A stretch of DNA of 64,000 nt from Hedera helix (lineage: Eukaryota > Streptophyta > Magnoliopsida > Apiales > Araliaceae). Shown here piece by piece: positions 11,712 through 24,405 of the stretch (its first letter is position 1; each line of letters starts with the position of its first letter). The stretch lies in contig OX359282.1 in assembly GCA_947179155.2 (NCBI GenBank), positions 12,548,533 through 12,612,532 of the forward strand, read 5' to 3'. The notes under the pieces are model-generated. The model did not search any database and was not told where the DNA came from. It worked only from the letters and a program-made list of their open reading frames with translations. The translations under genes and the position numbers were made by a program.

Positions 11712-14700
11712 TGTGACGACCCCAAATCCGAGTTCCATAACCTCAGGTTTGGTTCTCCACTGTACAATACCTACTAACAATTAAATACATAAATTGCATT
11801 TAAACTTCGCGAAATAATACAAAAGGTTCCTTATAAAAAGGCTACACTTTCTAATGTCGATTAACCTTAATATAAACATTACATATCTTAAGGGAAAATA
11901 AAAGATTTATAAGAAAATTACATAACAGTAATTTAAATCTAGCATCCATCTACTAATCTACGCGTTTCCTCTTCCTTTGCCTTTGTCTTGTTTAGAACAT
12001 TCTGGTTTCGCTGAAATTAAGTCATGATATAGCAAGAATAAGTAACTAAATGGCTCAGCAAGTTTATAAACAACAACATAAGATATATCATGATGAAAAG
12101 GAAAATAATATCAAGGCTTTTAACAATGAATAACAATTGTGAAAGAAATCAAGAATCAATGTTTCAATATAAGAATGGATTGCCTCTTTACTACTGAGTG
12201 GTCTTTAATGACCATGAACTGCTACTAAGGTAGAACAAACATTTATATATATCTGACACCTCGAAAAATGGGATACCCGAGGGGATCAACCTCTTGTATC
12301 CTATGTATATGCATAACATTTAGATTTCTTGCGCAAATTCGGTTTCCTGACAAATAAAAATCTCCTTTAACTAGGGTTGTTCATTCTTAGTCTTACTATA
12401 AGAATCCGCACCAACAATTGGTTTGGATAAGCTTTTAAAATATTCAATTTGATGAATTTAAACGTGCATTGTCTAGTCGAAACAATTAGCTTAAACATTC
12501 TTAAACAGTTCTTGAATTAATGAACTATAACATTTGCAAACCCACTATGTGCGAATAAAATAACAAATAATGATGTGGAATCATTTTAGATAATTAATCC
12601 ACTTTAAGCTCTGTCAAATAACTACGAGTGTAGATACTTGCTCAATAATAATTGAATTGCTCAATGTAATTACAGTTGAAGAAAACTTTTAATAATAAAT
12701 ACAAGTTAGGGTTAAGAACAACTTACCTCGTGCGTAGTCTACTGCTAACTAGTTCAATTTAATTCTCTTTAGATAGACCTAACAATTAATCAAGTTGATC
12801 TTTAAATTAGTATTATATACACATTTATATGATAATATCTATATATTTTACATCTCTAATACTTAACCACATAATTATCTAATTGCGGGTATTTAAACAC
12901 TTAGAAAATATTATCATCACTTGATGATATTTCAATCAAATTAAACCTATATTAATTATTTAATATAGTTCAAACTCTTATCTAATATTATTAATAATTT
13001 AATAATATTTTATTAACCTTATAATATTATTAATCATTTAATAATATTCTATTCATTATCTAATATTATTAAACATTTATTAATCATTTAATAATATTTT
13101 ATTACTTTATCTAATATTATTAACCATTTTATAATATTTTATTCATTTTCTAATATTATTAATCATTTAATAAAATTTTATTACTTTATCTAATATTATA
13201 AATCATTTAATAATATTTTATTCATTATCTAATATTATTAATCATTTAATAATATTTTATTAATTATCTAATATTATTAATTATTTAATAATATTTTATT
13301 CATTTACTAATATTATTACTTATTTAATAATATTTCATTGATTTATTAATATTATTGCCCATGTAGTAATATTTAATCATTTACAAATGTTATAAACATT
13401 TAATAACATGTTCATCACATATTAATATTATTTATCACTTAATAATATTTTATTACAAATAATACCAATAGTTAACTTTTTAATTGTGTTATCTTTAGTC
13501 CTTATTTTAAACATTTGGCTACTCATTAGTTATTAATAAACTCCATATATTGGTTTAATATTCAAACACATTCATTTTACAAGTTTATCTTAGGTTTTAA
13601 GTCCCTAACGGTGTTTCGTTTAGACTTTTTATTAACCGACAAGTTAAACCGGAGTTCCGACTTGATAAAACTTCAAAATATCAAAATTTTGACTTTTTAA
13701 CACTGTACCAGCGCTAGCGGCGCTGGTCTTAGTTTTATTCTAGAGCTGGCGGCACTCAAAGCAGAAAGTCTGAGCCTGGCGGTACTCGTTTTGATTGTCC
13801 GAACCTCTTTTACTAAAACTGTCATAACTTATCCTTGGTTTTATTGCTTCAAACTTGAACAAAATAACATCTACACATTCAAATGACACCAACTCAGTGT
13901 TGTTGTCTTTCTAACTTCTTATTTTACAACATTTCATTGTTCAATCACATTTTTGAAAACGTTTTGACACGAAAATTAAGATTGAACCATCTAGGGTTTA
14001 AAAAGACCTACGTTGCGGTAAAATCCATAACTTCTTTGTTTTTCCATATTTTTGAAATATACAAGTTGGGTTTTCTTTAAAACTCATATATGTAACTTTT
14101 TAGCCATAAAATTCATTTTCTAACATGTACATTTCAAACTACAACATTAAATACCACACGCTCAACTAGGGTTTTACCGGTAAAGCTTAATATGGACATT
14201 TCTACTATTTTTATGCATTCCACACATAGCAAAACATGATATAAATACATCAAATCATGAATATACATATATAACACAGTTTAAGACTTCTAAACCATCA
14301 AAATAAGTTTTGATCGGTTAAAAATATATTTTAAACATTAAAAATCTATATAGACTACAAAAATAAAATTTATAAGGGTTAGAGCACTTTTAAACCTTAA
14401 GCTCTTGGATGCTCTTCTTCTTCTTCTACCAAAGTATGTTATGAGGCTAGTGGACATTCACCAAGCTCTTCTTCCTTGCTATTTCTTACTCACACAAATG
14501 TTTCTCTCTTTAGCTCTCCAATGCTCTCTATTTTTCTCTCTAGCAAAGCTTGCAAATGACTAACAAACATATACAAGTGTGTGGAGCACTCTATATATAA
14601 CCATATGTTAAAATTTCATTATCTCTACTAATTCACCAACATAGTCAAATTAAGAGCTAAATTGGGATTACTATTGCTTGAATGACCAATTGATGGACAT

Positions 14701-15311
14701 ATGGAATGACTAGGGTGGTTGGCCAACTATGGAAAGAAGTGTATTGTAAGCAACATGAAGCAAATCAAGCAACCCTCAAGTGGGGCCCCCTAAATTGCTG
14801 GAAAATGGGATTTAATCACCCATTTTTGCTTTAATTTTAATGTTTTAATTTTTTATATATATATATATATTGTTTGACCAATTTTGACTTCGTATTGGGT
14901 TCCACATTGGACTCTAGGATTAAATATATTGGCTCATCCATTTAATTTGGTTGGGCTCAATTTAATTGACACATTGGGCTATCATTTAATAAACTATGCT
15001 ATCTTTAATTAAAATAAGCATTGGCCTAGATTAATTAATTACATGGACTAAGGTTTAATTTAATTACATGGGCTACTAGGTAAATTAATTTGACCTAGTT
15101 TAATACCCCATTTAGATTTAAAATATAATTCAATTAGACTTGCTTTAATTAATTTTAACACCTTGCTTCATTGCTATAAATAAATATACACATACACACG
15201 TATATTCATTCAATTATCTAATTCACAATTAATTAGTACAAAAATTTTAATTCATTGATAATTATATAATAATTATAATTACAATGTCTAATAGAATTTG
15301 TGGTCATTACA
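11712..15311 (-). mobile_element. 5' LTR of Ty3 element A1
   Basis: 3600-bp LTR. On the minus strand it opens TGTAATGACCACAAATTC (15311) and closes GGGGTCGTCACA (11712). It is collinear in inverse with A2 (16971-20472). A TATA box TTATATATAGAG lies at 14590-14600 (minus), followed by a pyrimidine-rich leader. Between about 12.9 and 13.45 kb the LTR is a dense run of TAATATTATTAAT-type sequence. The outer terminus touches a trinucleotide microsatellite, so a target duplication cannot be judged. Confidence 0.88.
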
Positions 15312-15423
15312 ATAATAATAGTAATAATAATAAAAGTAATAATAATAGTAATAATAATAATTATTATTATAATAATAATTATAATAATTATAATACTAAT
15401 ACTACTACTACTACTACTACTAT

Positions 15424-15470
<47 letters not shown>

Positions 15471-15658
15471 ATAATAATAATAATTATTATAATTATTATA
15501 ATAATAAGAATAATAATACTAATACTAATATTAATACTACTAGTACTACATCTACTACTACTACTACTACTAATAGTAATAATAATAGTAGTAATAATAA
15601 TAATAAATATAATAATAGTAATAATAATTATTGTAATTATAATTATAATTATAATTAT
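15311..15658. repeat. Compound trinucleotide microsatellite
   Basis: About 350 bp of AAT, AGT, ACT and ATT triplets that switch unit several times (a pure ACT core near 15402-15470). It abuts the A1 LTR terminus at 15311. The 129- and 120-codon open frames across it encode only Asn/Thr or Ile/Leu runs and are not genes. Confidence 0.95.
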
Positions 15659-16970
15659 ATGAAAAAAAGTTGAACTTAAACAACGTGGGTCACCCTTTTA
15701 GCATTGATGCATTTTTCTGTTTTTCGGGTATTGCTGTCGTTATGTTTCCACATAAAAAATTAATTTGGGTAGGAAATCACAGGGACGGTTCAGATTCATT
15801 CTAATTTATTTGTAAGTTATTTTAGGTTGTAAAGAGTCTTTAAGTGATAGAGTATTTTTGAAATTTTAATCTACATCGTGCCTTCAGGCACGGGCAATTA
15901 CGTGTCATCTATCTGGTGTTTTTTGTGGGCTATATCGAGAGCAACTATTGTAGTAGGCTCTGACTCATGGTATGAGAATTTTTTGTCAAATTTCAAGAAA
16001 AAAATATAGAGAAAAAAATATTATGGTGATGCGATTTAGTAGGTGTTATGACAATACTTTTTTATTTAGATTTAGAGGTCTCATTTTATACTTTTGGGTA
16101 TATATGTAAAAGCCTTTCTTTTGAATTTTTATATTTTTTTTTCATCATTGGATTCCACCAAATGGCTTGCAGTACTACCATTTTTTCATAGAAAATACTG
16201 TTCATGGATCATATTGATCGATGGTTAGAGATACTGGAGGCAAATAAATGCTGTCAAACTTCTCATTACGTTTTGTCAATAAAGAAAAGGTGTGTGAGAT
16301 ACCCGAAAATACTATATTACACAAATTTGAGCCCGCTATCGTCAATCAATTAATTGCTCAAACCTGTCCAAAAACTAATTTTAAGTTGGGAATGAGTAGC
16401 ACACTAATGTTTGCTTAAAAAATAAACTATGACTGGATTGAATATCAATCTTTTTGTATTAATGGTTGGACTCTCAGTTTTATTATGAAACTGAGAGTCC
16501 ACAACAGTTTTAGATTTTTCAATTTAGAAATATTGAATACAGTACTCAACTGTTATATTAGTTACACTGTGCATTTAGGCACGGGTTATCCCTGGTATAT
16601 ATATGTATATCCCAACAATTAACTCATGTAGAGTTAATTCTCTACTAAACAAGATCCACTAAATAAGGAATGTGACATTGTATGGGGGAGGGTTTTGGTA
16701 AACATGATATGCTAGCTTCATAGCTCTCACACCAATTAACCACTATGTGGCAAACTCTTTACTATCATATATTCCATATATTTATACATTTACTAAAGTT
16801 AACTCTAGTAAGGTTAAAGTTGTAGTTGTTTACCACATAGGGTTAACTACTTAACCCGACAATGGTTTAATCTCATCAAGATACATTTATTCATGTATCC
16901 ATCTTTCTTTTCCCAACCACAAACTCAAGCATAGTTAGGATTTCTCCCTCTCTTTCTAAGCTAGGGTTAA
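15659..16970. other. 1.3 kb spacer between back-to-back elements, no gene seen
   Basis: AT-rich sequence of unknown origin, unlike the surrounding LTRs. Visible: gtgccttcaggcacggg at about 15880 and a diverged echo gtgcatttaggcacggg at about 16568; a perfect hairpin at 16467-16501; and a run of gttaa-rich phrases at 16.6-16.9 kb. No open frame with recognisable content. Confidence 0.5.
16467..16501. repeat. Perfect inverted repeat (14-bp arms, 7-nt loop)
   Basis: TGGACTCTCAGTTT, then TATTATG, then AAACTGAGAGTCCA. The arms are exactly complementary. Too short to call a MITE or a miRNA precursor. Confidence 0.9.
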
Positions 16971-17405
16971 TTTAATGATCACGAATTCTATTAGACATTG
17001 TAATTATAATAATTATATAACTAGCAATGAATTAAAAATTTTGTATTAATTAATTGTGCATTAGATAATTGAATGAATATACTTGGGTATGTGTATATTT
17101 ATTTAAAGCAATGAAGCAAGATGTTATAATTAATTAAAGCAAATCTAATTGGATTATATTTTAAATCCAAATGAACTATTAAACTAGGTCAATTAAATGT
17201 ACCTAGTAGTCCATGTAATTAATTAAACCCTAGCCCATGTAATTAATTAACTTAGCCCAAGGCTTGATTTAATTAATGTAATATATGTAATTTAATGTTA
17301 GCCCAATAGAACATTTAAATTGAGCCCAACCAAATTAAATGGATGAACCCAGTATATTTAATTCCTAAGTCCAATATGGAGCCCAATAGGAAGTCAAACT
17401 TTGGT

Positions 17406-17462
<57 letters not shown>

Positions 17463-20400
17463 TAATAAAATTAAACCAAAAATGGGGGGAAAATACCCCA
17501 TTTGGTCAGCCGAAGTGGGACCCACCAAGGGTGGCTTGTTTGATTCATGTTGCTTCTTTTATACACTAAGTCATAGTGGTTGAACAACCCTTGTCACTCA
17601 CATTGTCAATCAACCAATCAATCAATCCAATAGTAATCCTAAATTAGCTACTAATTTGACTATGTTGGTGAATTAGGAGAGTTGATGATGGATTAGTAAA
17701 GTATTATAAATAGAGTACTCCACTCACCTGCTATGTTAGTTAGTTCATTTGTAAGAATTCTAGAGAGAAAAGAGAGAGCATTTCTAAGAGAGAAATAGAG
17801 ATACACTTGTGGGTGATAAAGGCAGATCTTGGTGGATGGCACAAAGCTTCACAACATTCTTTGGTAGGAGAAGAAGAAGAGCACATAAGTCATTAAGGTT
17901 TAAAAGTGTTTCAACCATTTCTTATTTCATTATTATAGACTATATGTGTTTTAATCGATTAAAATGTATTTTTAACCGATCAAAATTTATTTTGATGGTC
18001 TAGAAGTCTTAAACTATGTTATATATGTATATTCATGCTTTGATGTGTGTAAATCATGTTTTGGTATGTGTGGATTGCATAAAAATAGTAAAAATGTTCA
18101 TATTAAGCTTCACTGGTAAAACCCTAGTTGAACATATTAGATTTAATGTTGTAGTTTGAAATGTACAAGTTGGCAAATGGATTTTTATGGCTAAAAAGTT
18201 ACATACATGCGTTTTAAAAAAAACCAACTTGAAGCTTTCAAAAATATGGAAAAACAAAGAAGTTATAGCTTTTACCGCAAAGTATGTCGTTTTTAAACCC
18301 TAAGTGGTTCGATCTTTAAATTTAGTGTAAAACGTTTTCAAAAATGAGATCGAACCATGAAATGTTGCAAAACAAAAAGTTAGGAACACATCAACACTGA
18401 TTTTATGTCATTTGGATGTGTAGTTCTCATTTTATCAAGGTTTGAATCAAAAGTGTCAAAACTGTCAAAAATCTGAAAATTAAAATTTCATTATGTCGGA
18501 CAGCGCCGGGGCGCTGTGCACTGTTACCGGGAAAAAAAAATTCCGAACCGAGTCGGGTCGGGTCATTCCGGGTCAAAAAATGAAAAGTGTTCCAAAAATT
18601 ATTTTATTATTTTTGGACTCAATAAATGTATTTTAAAATTATAGATAATTGATTTAATAATTTAAAAGAGGATAAATATTATTAAGGAATAATAATATAA
18701 TGGAGTTAATAAAATATTATTAAATAATTAATAATATTAGAAAATTATTAAAATATTATTAACTGTATAATAATATTATAAAGTCAATAAAATATTATTA
18801 AAAGAATAATAATATTAGAATATGAATGAAATATTATTAAAATGTTTATAATATTAGGTAATGATTAAAATAATATTAAATAATTAATAATATTACAAAA
18901 TTAATAAAATATTATTAAATGGTTAATAATATTAGTTAAGGATTAAAATATTATTAAATGATTAATATTATTAGAAAAGTAATTAAATGGTTAAGAATAT
19001 TAGATAATGAATAAAATATTTTTAAATAATTAATAATATTAGAAGATTAATAAAATATTATTAAATGATTAATAATATTACAAGGATAATAAAATATTAT
19101 TAAATGATTAATAATATTATATAATGAATAAATATTATTAAATAATTAATATTATTACAAGGATAATAAAATATTATTAAATGATTAATAATATTATAAG
19201 GATAATGAATATTATTGAATGATTAAAAATATTATAAGACCAACTAAATATTATTAAATTGTTAATAATATTAGATAAGTGTGTGATCTATATTAAATAT
19301 TTAATATAGGTCTTTATGTGATTGAAATGTTATCAAATAATTATAATATTTCTTAAGTTTTTATATACCCGCAATTGTATAAGTATGTGGTTAAGTAAGG
19401 GTTATAGAGATTATCATATAAATGTGTTATGATATTAATTAAAGATCAAATTGATTAATTGTTAGGTATATCTAAAGAGAATTAAATTGAATTGATTAGC
19501 AGTAGACTACGCACGAGGCAAGTTTCCTTACTTAACTTTATATTGAACAAAGTTTTCTATGCCTGCACTGGTATTTATTTTGCAAGAGCTTTAGGTGGTT
19601 TAATTATTTAAAGTTATTCCACATTCTTATTATTATTGTACTCGCACATAGTGCATTTGTAAAACTTATGATTTATTTAAATCAAGAGTTGTTAAGGCGG
19701 TCTAAGCTAATTGTTTTAGCTAGACATTGCATGAATAAATTCTTCACTGTGAATATTCTTAAAAGAGCTTATCCAAACCATTGGTTGGTACGGATTCTTG
19801 TAGTAAGACTGAGAATGAACAACCCTAAATAAGGTAATTTTTGTCGAGCAATCGACTTTGGCGCCAGATAACTAAATGTAATGCATATACAGCGGGTTGA
19901 ATAGGCTAATCCCTTGAAAACCAAACTACTGAAAGGGTCAGAGAAAACTCTATTATACCCTCGTTAGTTCAGGGTCCTTGGTGACCACTTAGCATTTAAG
20001 ATTCAAATATTCTTGTTCAATGAAATTTGAGTCTTGTTTCGTTCACAATTGTTATATCTATTGTTGAAGCACTTGTTGTTATTCCCCTTTCACTCATGAT
20101 ATAATAAATCTCTATGCTTGTTCTTAAACTTGCTATGTAAACCAGTTGCTCACCCTTGCTATATCATGAACCATTTTCAGCTAGACCCGAATGCTCTAAG
20201 AAGGACAAGGGAAAAGGGAAAGCCAGAGCTTAATTATATATGTTAATTAAATGTTTAATATGTAATTACTGTTGGTAAAACTTTTGTAATTCCTTAAGAT
20301 ATGAACTGTTGATGTTAAGGTTAATCGACCTTGGGTATTGTAGCCTTTTTATAAGGAACCTTTTGTATTATTCCGCAATGTTTAAATGCAAATTATGTAT

Positions 20401-20472
20401 TTAATTGTTATTAAGTATTGTATAGTGAGAACCAAACCCGAGGTTATGTAACCCGAATTTGGGGTCGTCACA
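16971..20472 (+). mobile_element. 5' LTR of Ty3 element A2
   Basis: 3502-bp plus-strand LTR opening TTTAATGATCACGAATTC (canonical TG mutated to TT) and closing GGGGTCGTCACA, immediately followed by a PBS. TATA box TATTATAAATAG at 17702-17713. A TA microsatellite at 17407-17460 matches a shorter tract at the same place in A1 (14853-14871). A run of TAATATTATTAAA repeats fills 18.6-19.3 kb. Short open frames here carry no domains. Confidence 0.88.
17407..17460. repeat. TA microsatellite in LTR A2
   Basis: About 27 TA units; the homologous site in A1 has about 9. Confidence 0.95.
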
Positions 20473-20712
20473 TGTTGGTATCAGAGTTATAGGTTAGAAA
20501 TGTTAGGATTGCAAAACCTAGGATATAACCTTAGTACTAAACTCATATCAAATGCGCTAGGAGATGAATCAGGGAGATTCATCATGTGGTGTATTTTTGG
20601 AGGTGGATTGAGAAAATCCATCGAGCCGAGGTGTACATGTAAAATATTATTTCATTTCATCAATGAATATATTTTATTGTTGTACTGACATGTGTTATTT
20701 TTATGATATAGG
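20473..20712 (+). other. PBS and leader of A2
   Basis: TTGGTATCAGAGTTA at 20475-20489 matches the initiator tRNA-Met PBS with one or two changes. The leader runs to TTATGATATAG|GATG at 20713, the same acceptor-like junction as in A1, F and H. Confidence 0.85.
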
Positions 20713-21573
20713 ATGACGAATATTGGACAGTCGAGCCACACTGCTAAGGAGGATTACATTGATATCCACACGGATACCGCATAGCCGCTGGTGGCTGCAC
20801 CGATAGAGGATCTAGAGTCTGATCCGGTGATGGGAGACCATGAGGAGCCCGTCTGGGGTGGAGTGATGAGGCCATACAGCAAGGATGAGGTCGAGTCCGA
20901 GGAGTCTGAGGACGAGGAGCCAGCTGAGTACACTAATGGCATGGGCACTACTGCCAGTGACATCATTGAGGGGTTGACTATGAGGAATGAGGAGCTTGAG
21001 GCAAGAGTCCAGCATTTAGAGAAGCATAATCTAACCCACTAGCATATCAGTATAAGGACGCAACTTATCAGTTCTCTGGCGAAAACACGGAGCTGAAGGC
21101 AAGGATTGTAGGACTGGAGGATCAGGTACAGGAGTACGAGGATTCAGTTGAGCACTTTAGGGTGCTAACTCATCAGCTAGTAGATTAGGACATAGAGGTG
21201 TAGGCCAAGATGGCAGCGACCGACGCTAGGTTAGCCGAAGCTGAGCTGAAGGTTCAGCATGTTCAGGTAGAGAAGGCCGTCATCCGTGCTTATTGGCAGG
21301 AGGCGATAGAGGGCAATATAGAGATGGAGACTCAGTGGGATGCCACACATGGCCAGATGCTAGAGCTAGAGGAAGAGGTTTGTGAGAAGCGGGTGAGGAC
21401 GGATAGGCTTAGCTATATCTATCAATCATCGTTCGGTAGATTTCAGAGCAGGGTGCACTACTACCCAGCTGAGGAGGGCTAGTCTAGGCACACCATCAGC
21501 AGGAACATGGTGATGGCCATTGAGGATGAAGAGTATGATGATACGATCCGTAGGGGGATGCGCAGTCAGTAGT
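20713..21573 (+). pseudogene. Coiled-coil ORF upstream of gag, element A2
   Basis: Homologue of the A1 coiled-coil ORF, starting at ATG 20713. It has several in-frame stops (TAG near 20782, TAG near 21040, more between 21060 and 21200, TAG at about 21480). The surviving pieces include the acidic SEESEDEEPAEY segment and a heptad block from 21210. That block ends DRLSYIYQSSFGRFQSR, nearly identical to A1, so the protein was conserved before both copies died. Family unknown. Confidence 0.78.
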
Positions 21574-21924
21574 ATTAGTTATTTTCTGACGATGTATGTA
21601 TATGATGCAGTAGAACCCAACTTTTGTGTGATTAGAGGGTTAATATGTCAGTAAATCCCAACTCTAGAAAGTTGTAGGATGTGTTAGTAAAGATCCCATC
21701 TTATGTAGCTTCTCAGGGATAAAAGCATTTATAGCAGTATACTTATGATGTAAAGTGTTATGCATTACTGTTTTAGCATATGAATATAAATGCAGTCAAG
21801 TTTATGTTTATATGTGTGTTGAGATAATTACTTGTATTTTAGCTAAACATTGCCTAAGATACAAAACAAAGAGGTGAAAAGATGAAACAAGTATAATAAC
21901 GTAAATTTTTTCTTATAACAGAAA
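21574..21924 (+). other. Gap between coiled-coil ORF and gag in A2, candidate intron
   Basis: About 350 bp collinear with the A1 gap. It ends TTTTTTCTTATAACAG|AAAATG (AG at 21920-21921). Donor uncertain; GATGTATGT near 21590 is one possibility. No open frame. Confidence 0.5.
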
Positions 21925-23031
21925 ATGTCGCCACGTAGACAACCACCAAGGAATTAAGGGGTAGAAGAATTAGTTAACAACGATGAAGGGGGACACAACG
22001 TAGACCCAATGCAGAACTTCGTCGACATGCTAGCTGAAGCAATGCAAAACTGACACCCGGTAGTAGCAAATCCGCCACCACCACCAAATCAGATGACAAA
22101 TTTCAAGGACTTTAAAGCTGTAGGACCGCCAAAGTTTAGGGAAACGACAGATTAGATAGAAGCCCAATCATGGGTAAAGGAAATAGGGAAAGCGTTTGTT
22201 ATTTCGAGAGTAGCTGAGGAGCAAAAGACAATTTTTGCTAACTATATAATGAAATGAGAAGCAAATTTCTAGTGGGAGGCTAATGAGAATAGGGCTGGAG
22301 AAGGGGTGGTGTCTTGGGCACGATTTAAGGAAATATTTGATGAGAATTATTTTTCGAAGAGTATGGAAAGTAGAATGGAGATAAAATTTCTAGAATTGAA
22401 ATGAGAGAGTATGTCGGTACTCGAGTATGTGGTAAAATTTAATGAATTGGCCAGATTCGCCCCACATCAGGTAGATACGGAGGAATGCAAGACCAGAAGG
22501 TTTGAAAATGGATTGAGACCTTGGATATTCAACAAGGTAACAGTACTGCAGATTGACTCATTTTCAACTTTGCTGGAGAAGTCAATCATTGCTGAAGGAG
22601 GAAGTGATGCATTAACCAAGTATAATCAACAGAGGAATAAGAAGATAAACGAAGGGGGAAGTAAGAACAGTAACAGTGGAGGTAACAACAAGAACCACAA
22701 CAAGCGCAAATGGGACAGTAGTAACGACAAGAGCTTGGGAAATCAACAAGAAAATTTTCAGAAGAAGAATGCCTATAACAAATGCTGAAAGAATCACTCC
22801 GGAGTATGTTTGAAAAGGCAAGAATACATACTACAACTGCGGACAGGAGGGACACATTTCTCCAAATTGTCCCCTCCCAAAGAAAATAAAATGCTACTCT
22901 TGTGGAGCCAATAATCATATGATAAAGGATTGTCCCCACAAGAAGAATGATGGAGGAAGTGGCTACAAAGGCAATAACAACAGATTAGCTATCGGGGGAC
23001 CGGTACAGCAGAACAAGCCAACAACACGGAC
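21925..23031 (+). pseudogene. Ty3 gag of element A2
   Basis: Starts MSPRRQPPR at 21925. Recognisable core: FKDFKAVGPPKF, then W..VKEIGKAF, RFKEIFDENYF, and MSVLEYVVKFNELARFAPHQ from 22411, followed by a Lys/Asn/Gly-rich linker (22620-22780). Two CCHC zinc knuckles follow in another frame. The first has lost its first Cys (YYNCGQEGHISPNC); the second, CYSCGANNHMIKDC (about 22888-22932), is intact. There are at least five in-frame stops and a frameshift. Gag similarity stops near 23031, where the strand of the element appears to flip. Confidence 0.85.
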
Positions 23032-23375
23032 TTACCAATCAATTATCGCTTCGTGGTTAAACAACCAATTCATTCCAAGTATAACGTCAAACTCCCCCAA
23101 ACGTATCGGAATTAGATTCACATTCAACTTTTGACCCCTGATTTCAGCACAACAATTTCTATGTATATACTCTACAGGAATCACTTCTTTATTAGCAACT
23201 TCTATGTTCATTGGGTTCTCTAGTTTTTCTCTAGGCAATTCTAACCGTCTAGTGAAATCATCATACACAAATGAACAGGTAGCGCCCGAATCAAACAATA
23301 CATATGCATTTATATCATTGATCGGAATAATACCTGACACCACGTCTTTTGACTCCACGGCGTCTTGCTTATAAC
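23032..23375 (-). pseudogene. Inverted Ty3 aspartic protease fragment
   Basis: A 108-codon frame on the minus strand, opposite to the gag it follows. It opens ESKDVVSGIIPINDINAYVL and contains the retropepsin active site FDSGAT. It continues to LGEFDVILGMNWLFNHEAII, the conserved ILGMDWL region of Ty3 proteases, and then stops. The same protein occurs in element F (37082-37400). In an intact element protease follows gag on the same strand, so the piece was inverted or captured. It is only about 340 bp long and has no partner domains. Confidence 0.85.
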
Positions 23376-23700
23376 CCTATTTTTAGTTAAGACAAAGAAT
23401 GTCGGTTTCTTTGGAAAGGACAAAGGTAAAGATAAGGATACTGAGTAGTCTAGGATTGGATGATGCATTTATATTTATGTATTGCATCTGAATAATGTTA
23501 ACCTTTTGCAATTAAGACTTATGATGTATGTAAAGGTCGTTAAAACCTGGGAACTTATGTAAAACTTATGTGATGTACTAATTATATTTACGTTATTATA
23601 CATCGATTGGGTAGTTATTTGTATAATGTGGAGTTGTATCGTGAACATTGAATTTGAGGTAAGAGTACCCGAATTTAGTTGCGTCATATGTCGATATAAG
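23376..23700 (+). mobile_element. 3' end of a diverged Ty3 LTR plus decayed PBS (element H)
   Basis: Ends GAATTTAGTTGCGTCATATGTCGATATAAGAG, which aligns with GAATTTGGGGTCGTCACATGTTGGTATCAGAG at the A2 LTR/PBS junction. Upstream bases (ggacaaaggtaaagataagg, ttaaccttttgcaattaag) echo the U5 of A2. The start of the LTR is missing. Confidence 0.6.
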
Positions 23701-23922
23701 AGTTGTAGGTTATAAATCTTAGAAAAGAGAATCCTTAGACTATAAGCTTAGAAAAGAGAGTTAGAATAGAAGGATATAAAACTCATGTAAAGTTTACGAA
23801 TGACTTTAGGAGATTTATTATATGGCTACTTCTATCATAAAATATATTTTCATTCCACACAATGAATTTATATTTTATTACGAGATACTGATACAGTTTG
23901 TCTGTTTTGTGTCTGTGGTTGT

Positions 23923-24405
23923 AGGATTCCAGAGTTGGGAGAGTTTAGCAGGATTACGGAGGAGGAACCGCTTGATATCCATGTGGTTTCCGTGACCTCT
24001 GTAGTAGCCGTGTCCGCTGTTACCCTAGTAAAGGAGGAGGGGCATGATCAAGTAGAGAATCACATGGTAGGAGAGTCTGAGTACAAGGAGGACCAAACTG
24101 AGGAATTCATTCTTCGTGTTCCTGAAAATGATTTGTTAGGAGAATATGCCGATCGGATCATTGACTAGGAGGGTAGGATTGAGGAGCTTGAGACAAAGGT
24201 GCAGAGGCAACGAGAGACTGCCATACAATTGGGGACTCTTGTACATCACATTATAGCGAGGAATGTTGAGCTGGTAAGCCAGGTGGAGAATGTCAGGGCT
24301 GAGAGTGATGTTGTACGGGCAAAGTTGAAGGATGAGGTGGCTGAGCAAATTCATGATCTGAAGCAGCTATAGGATTTGAAGGGGAGAGTAGGTGACCTTG
24401 AGGAA
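23923..24405 (+). pseudogene. Coiled-coil ORF fragment of element H
   Basis: After the acceptor-like GGTTGTAG|G, the expected ATG reads ATT, so the start codon is lost. The following frame has an acidic, Val/Glu-rich part (EYKEDQTEEFILRVPENDLL), a TAG near 24166, then a coiled-coil region (RIEELETKVQRQRETAIQL). It is truncated at 24405 by the B2 LTR fragment. Same protein type as in A1, A2 and F. Confidence 0.65.

Noticed and set aside
15284..15673. Open frames of 129 and 120 codons
   Set aside because: They translate a triplet microsatellite into Asn/Thr or Ile/Leu runs; no protein-like composition.
16467..16501. miRNA precursor
   Set aside because: A stem of 14 bp is shorter than a mature miRNA duplex.
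20475..20489. tRNA gene
   Set aside because: TGGTATCAGAG is the primer-binding site complementary to the tRNA-Met 3' end; no cloverleaf around it.
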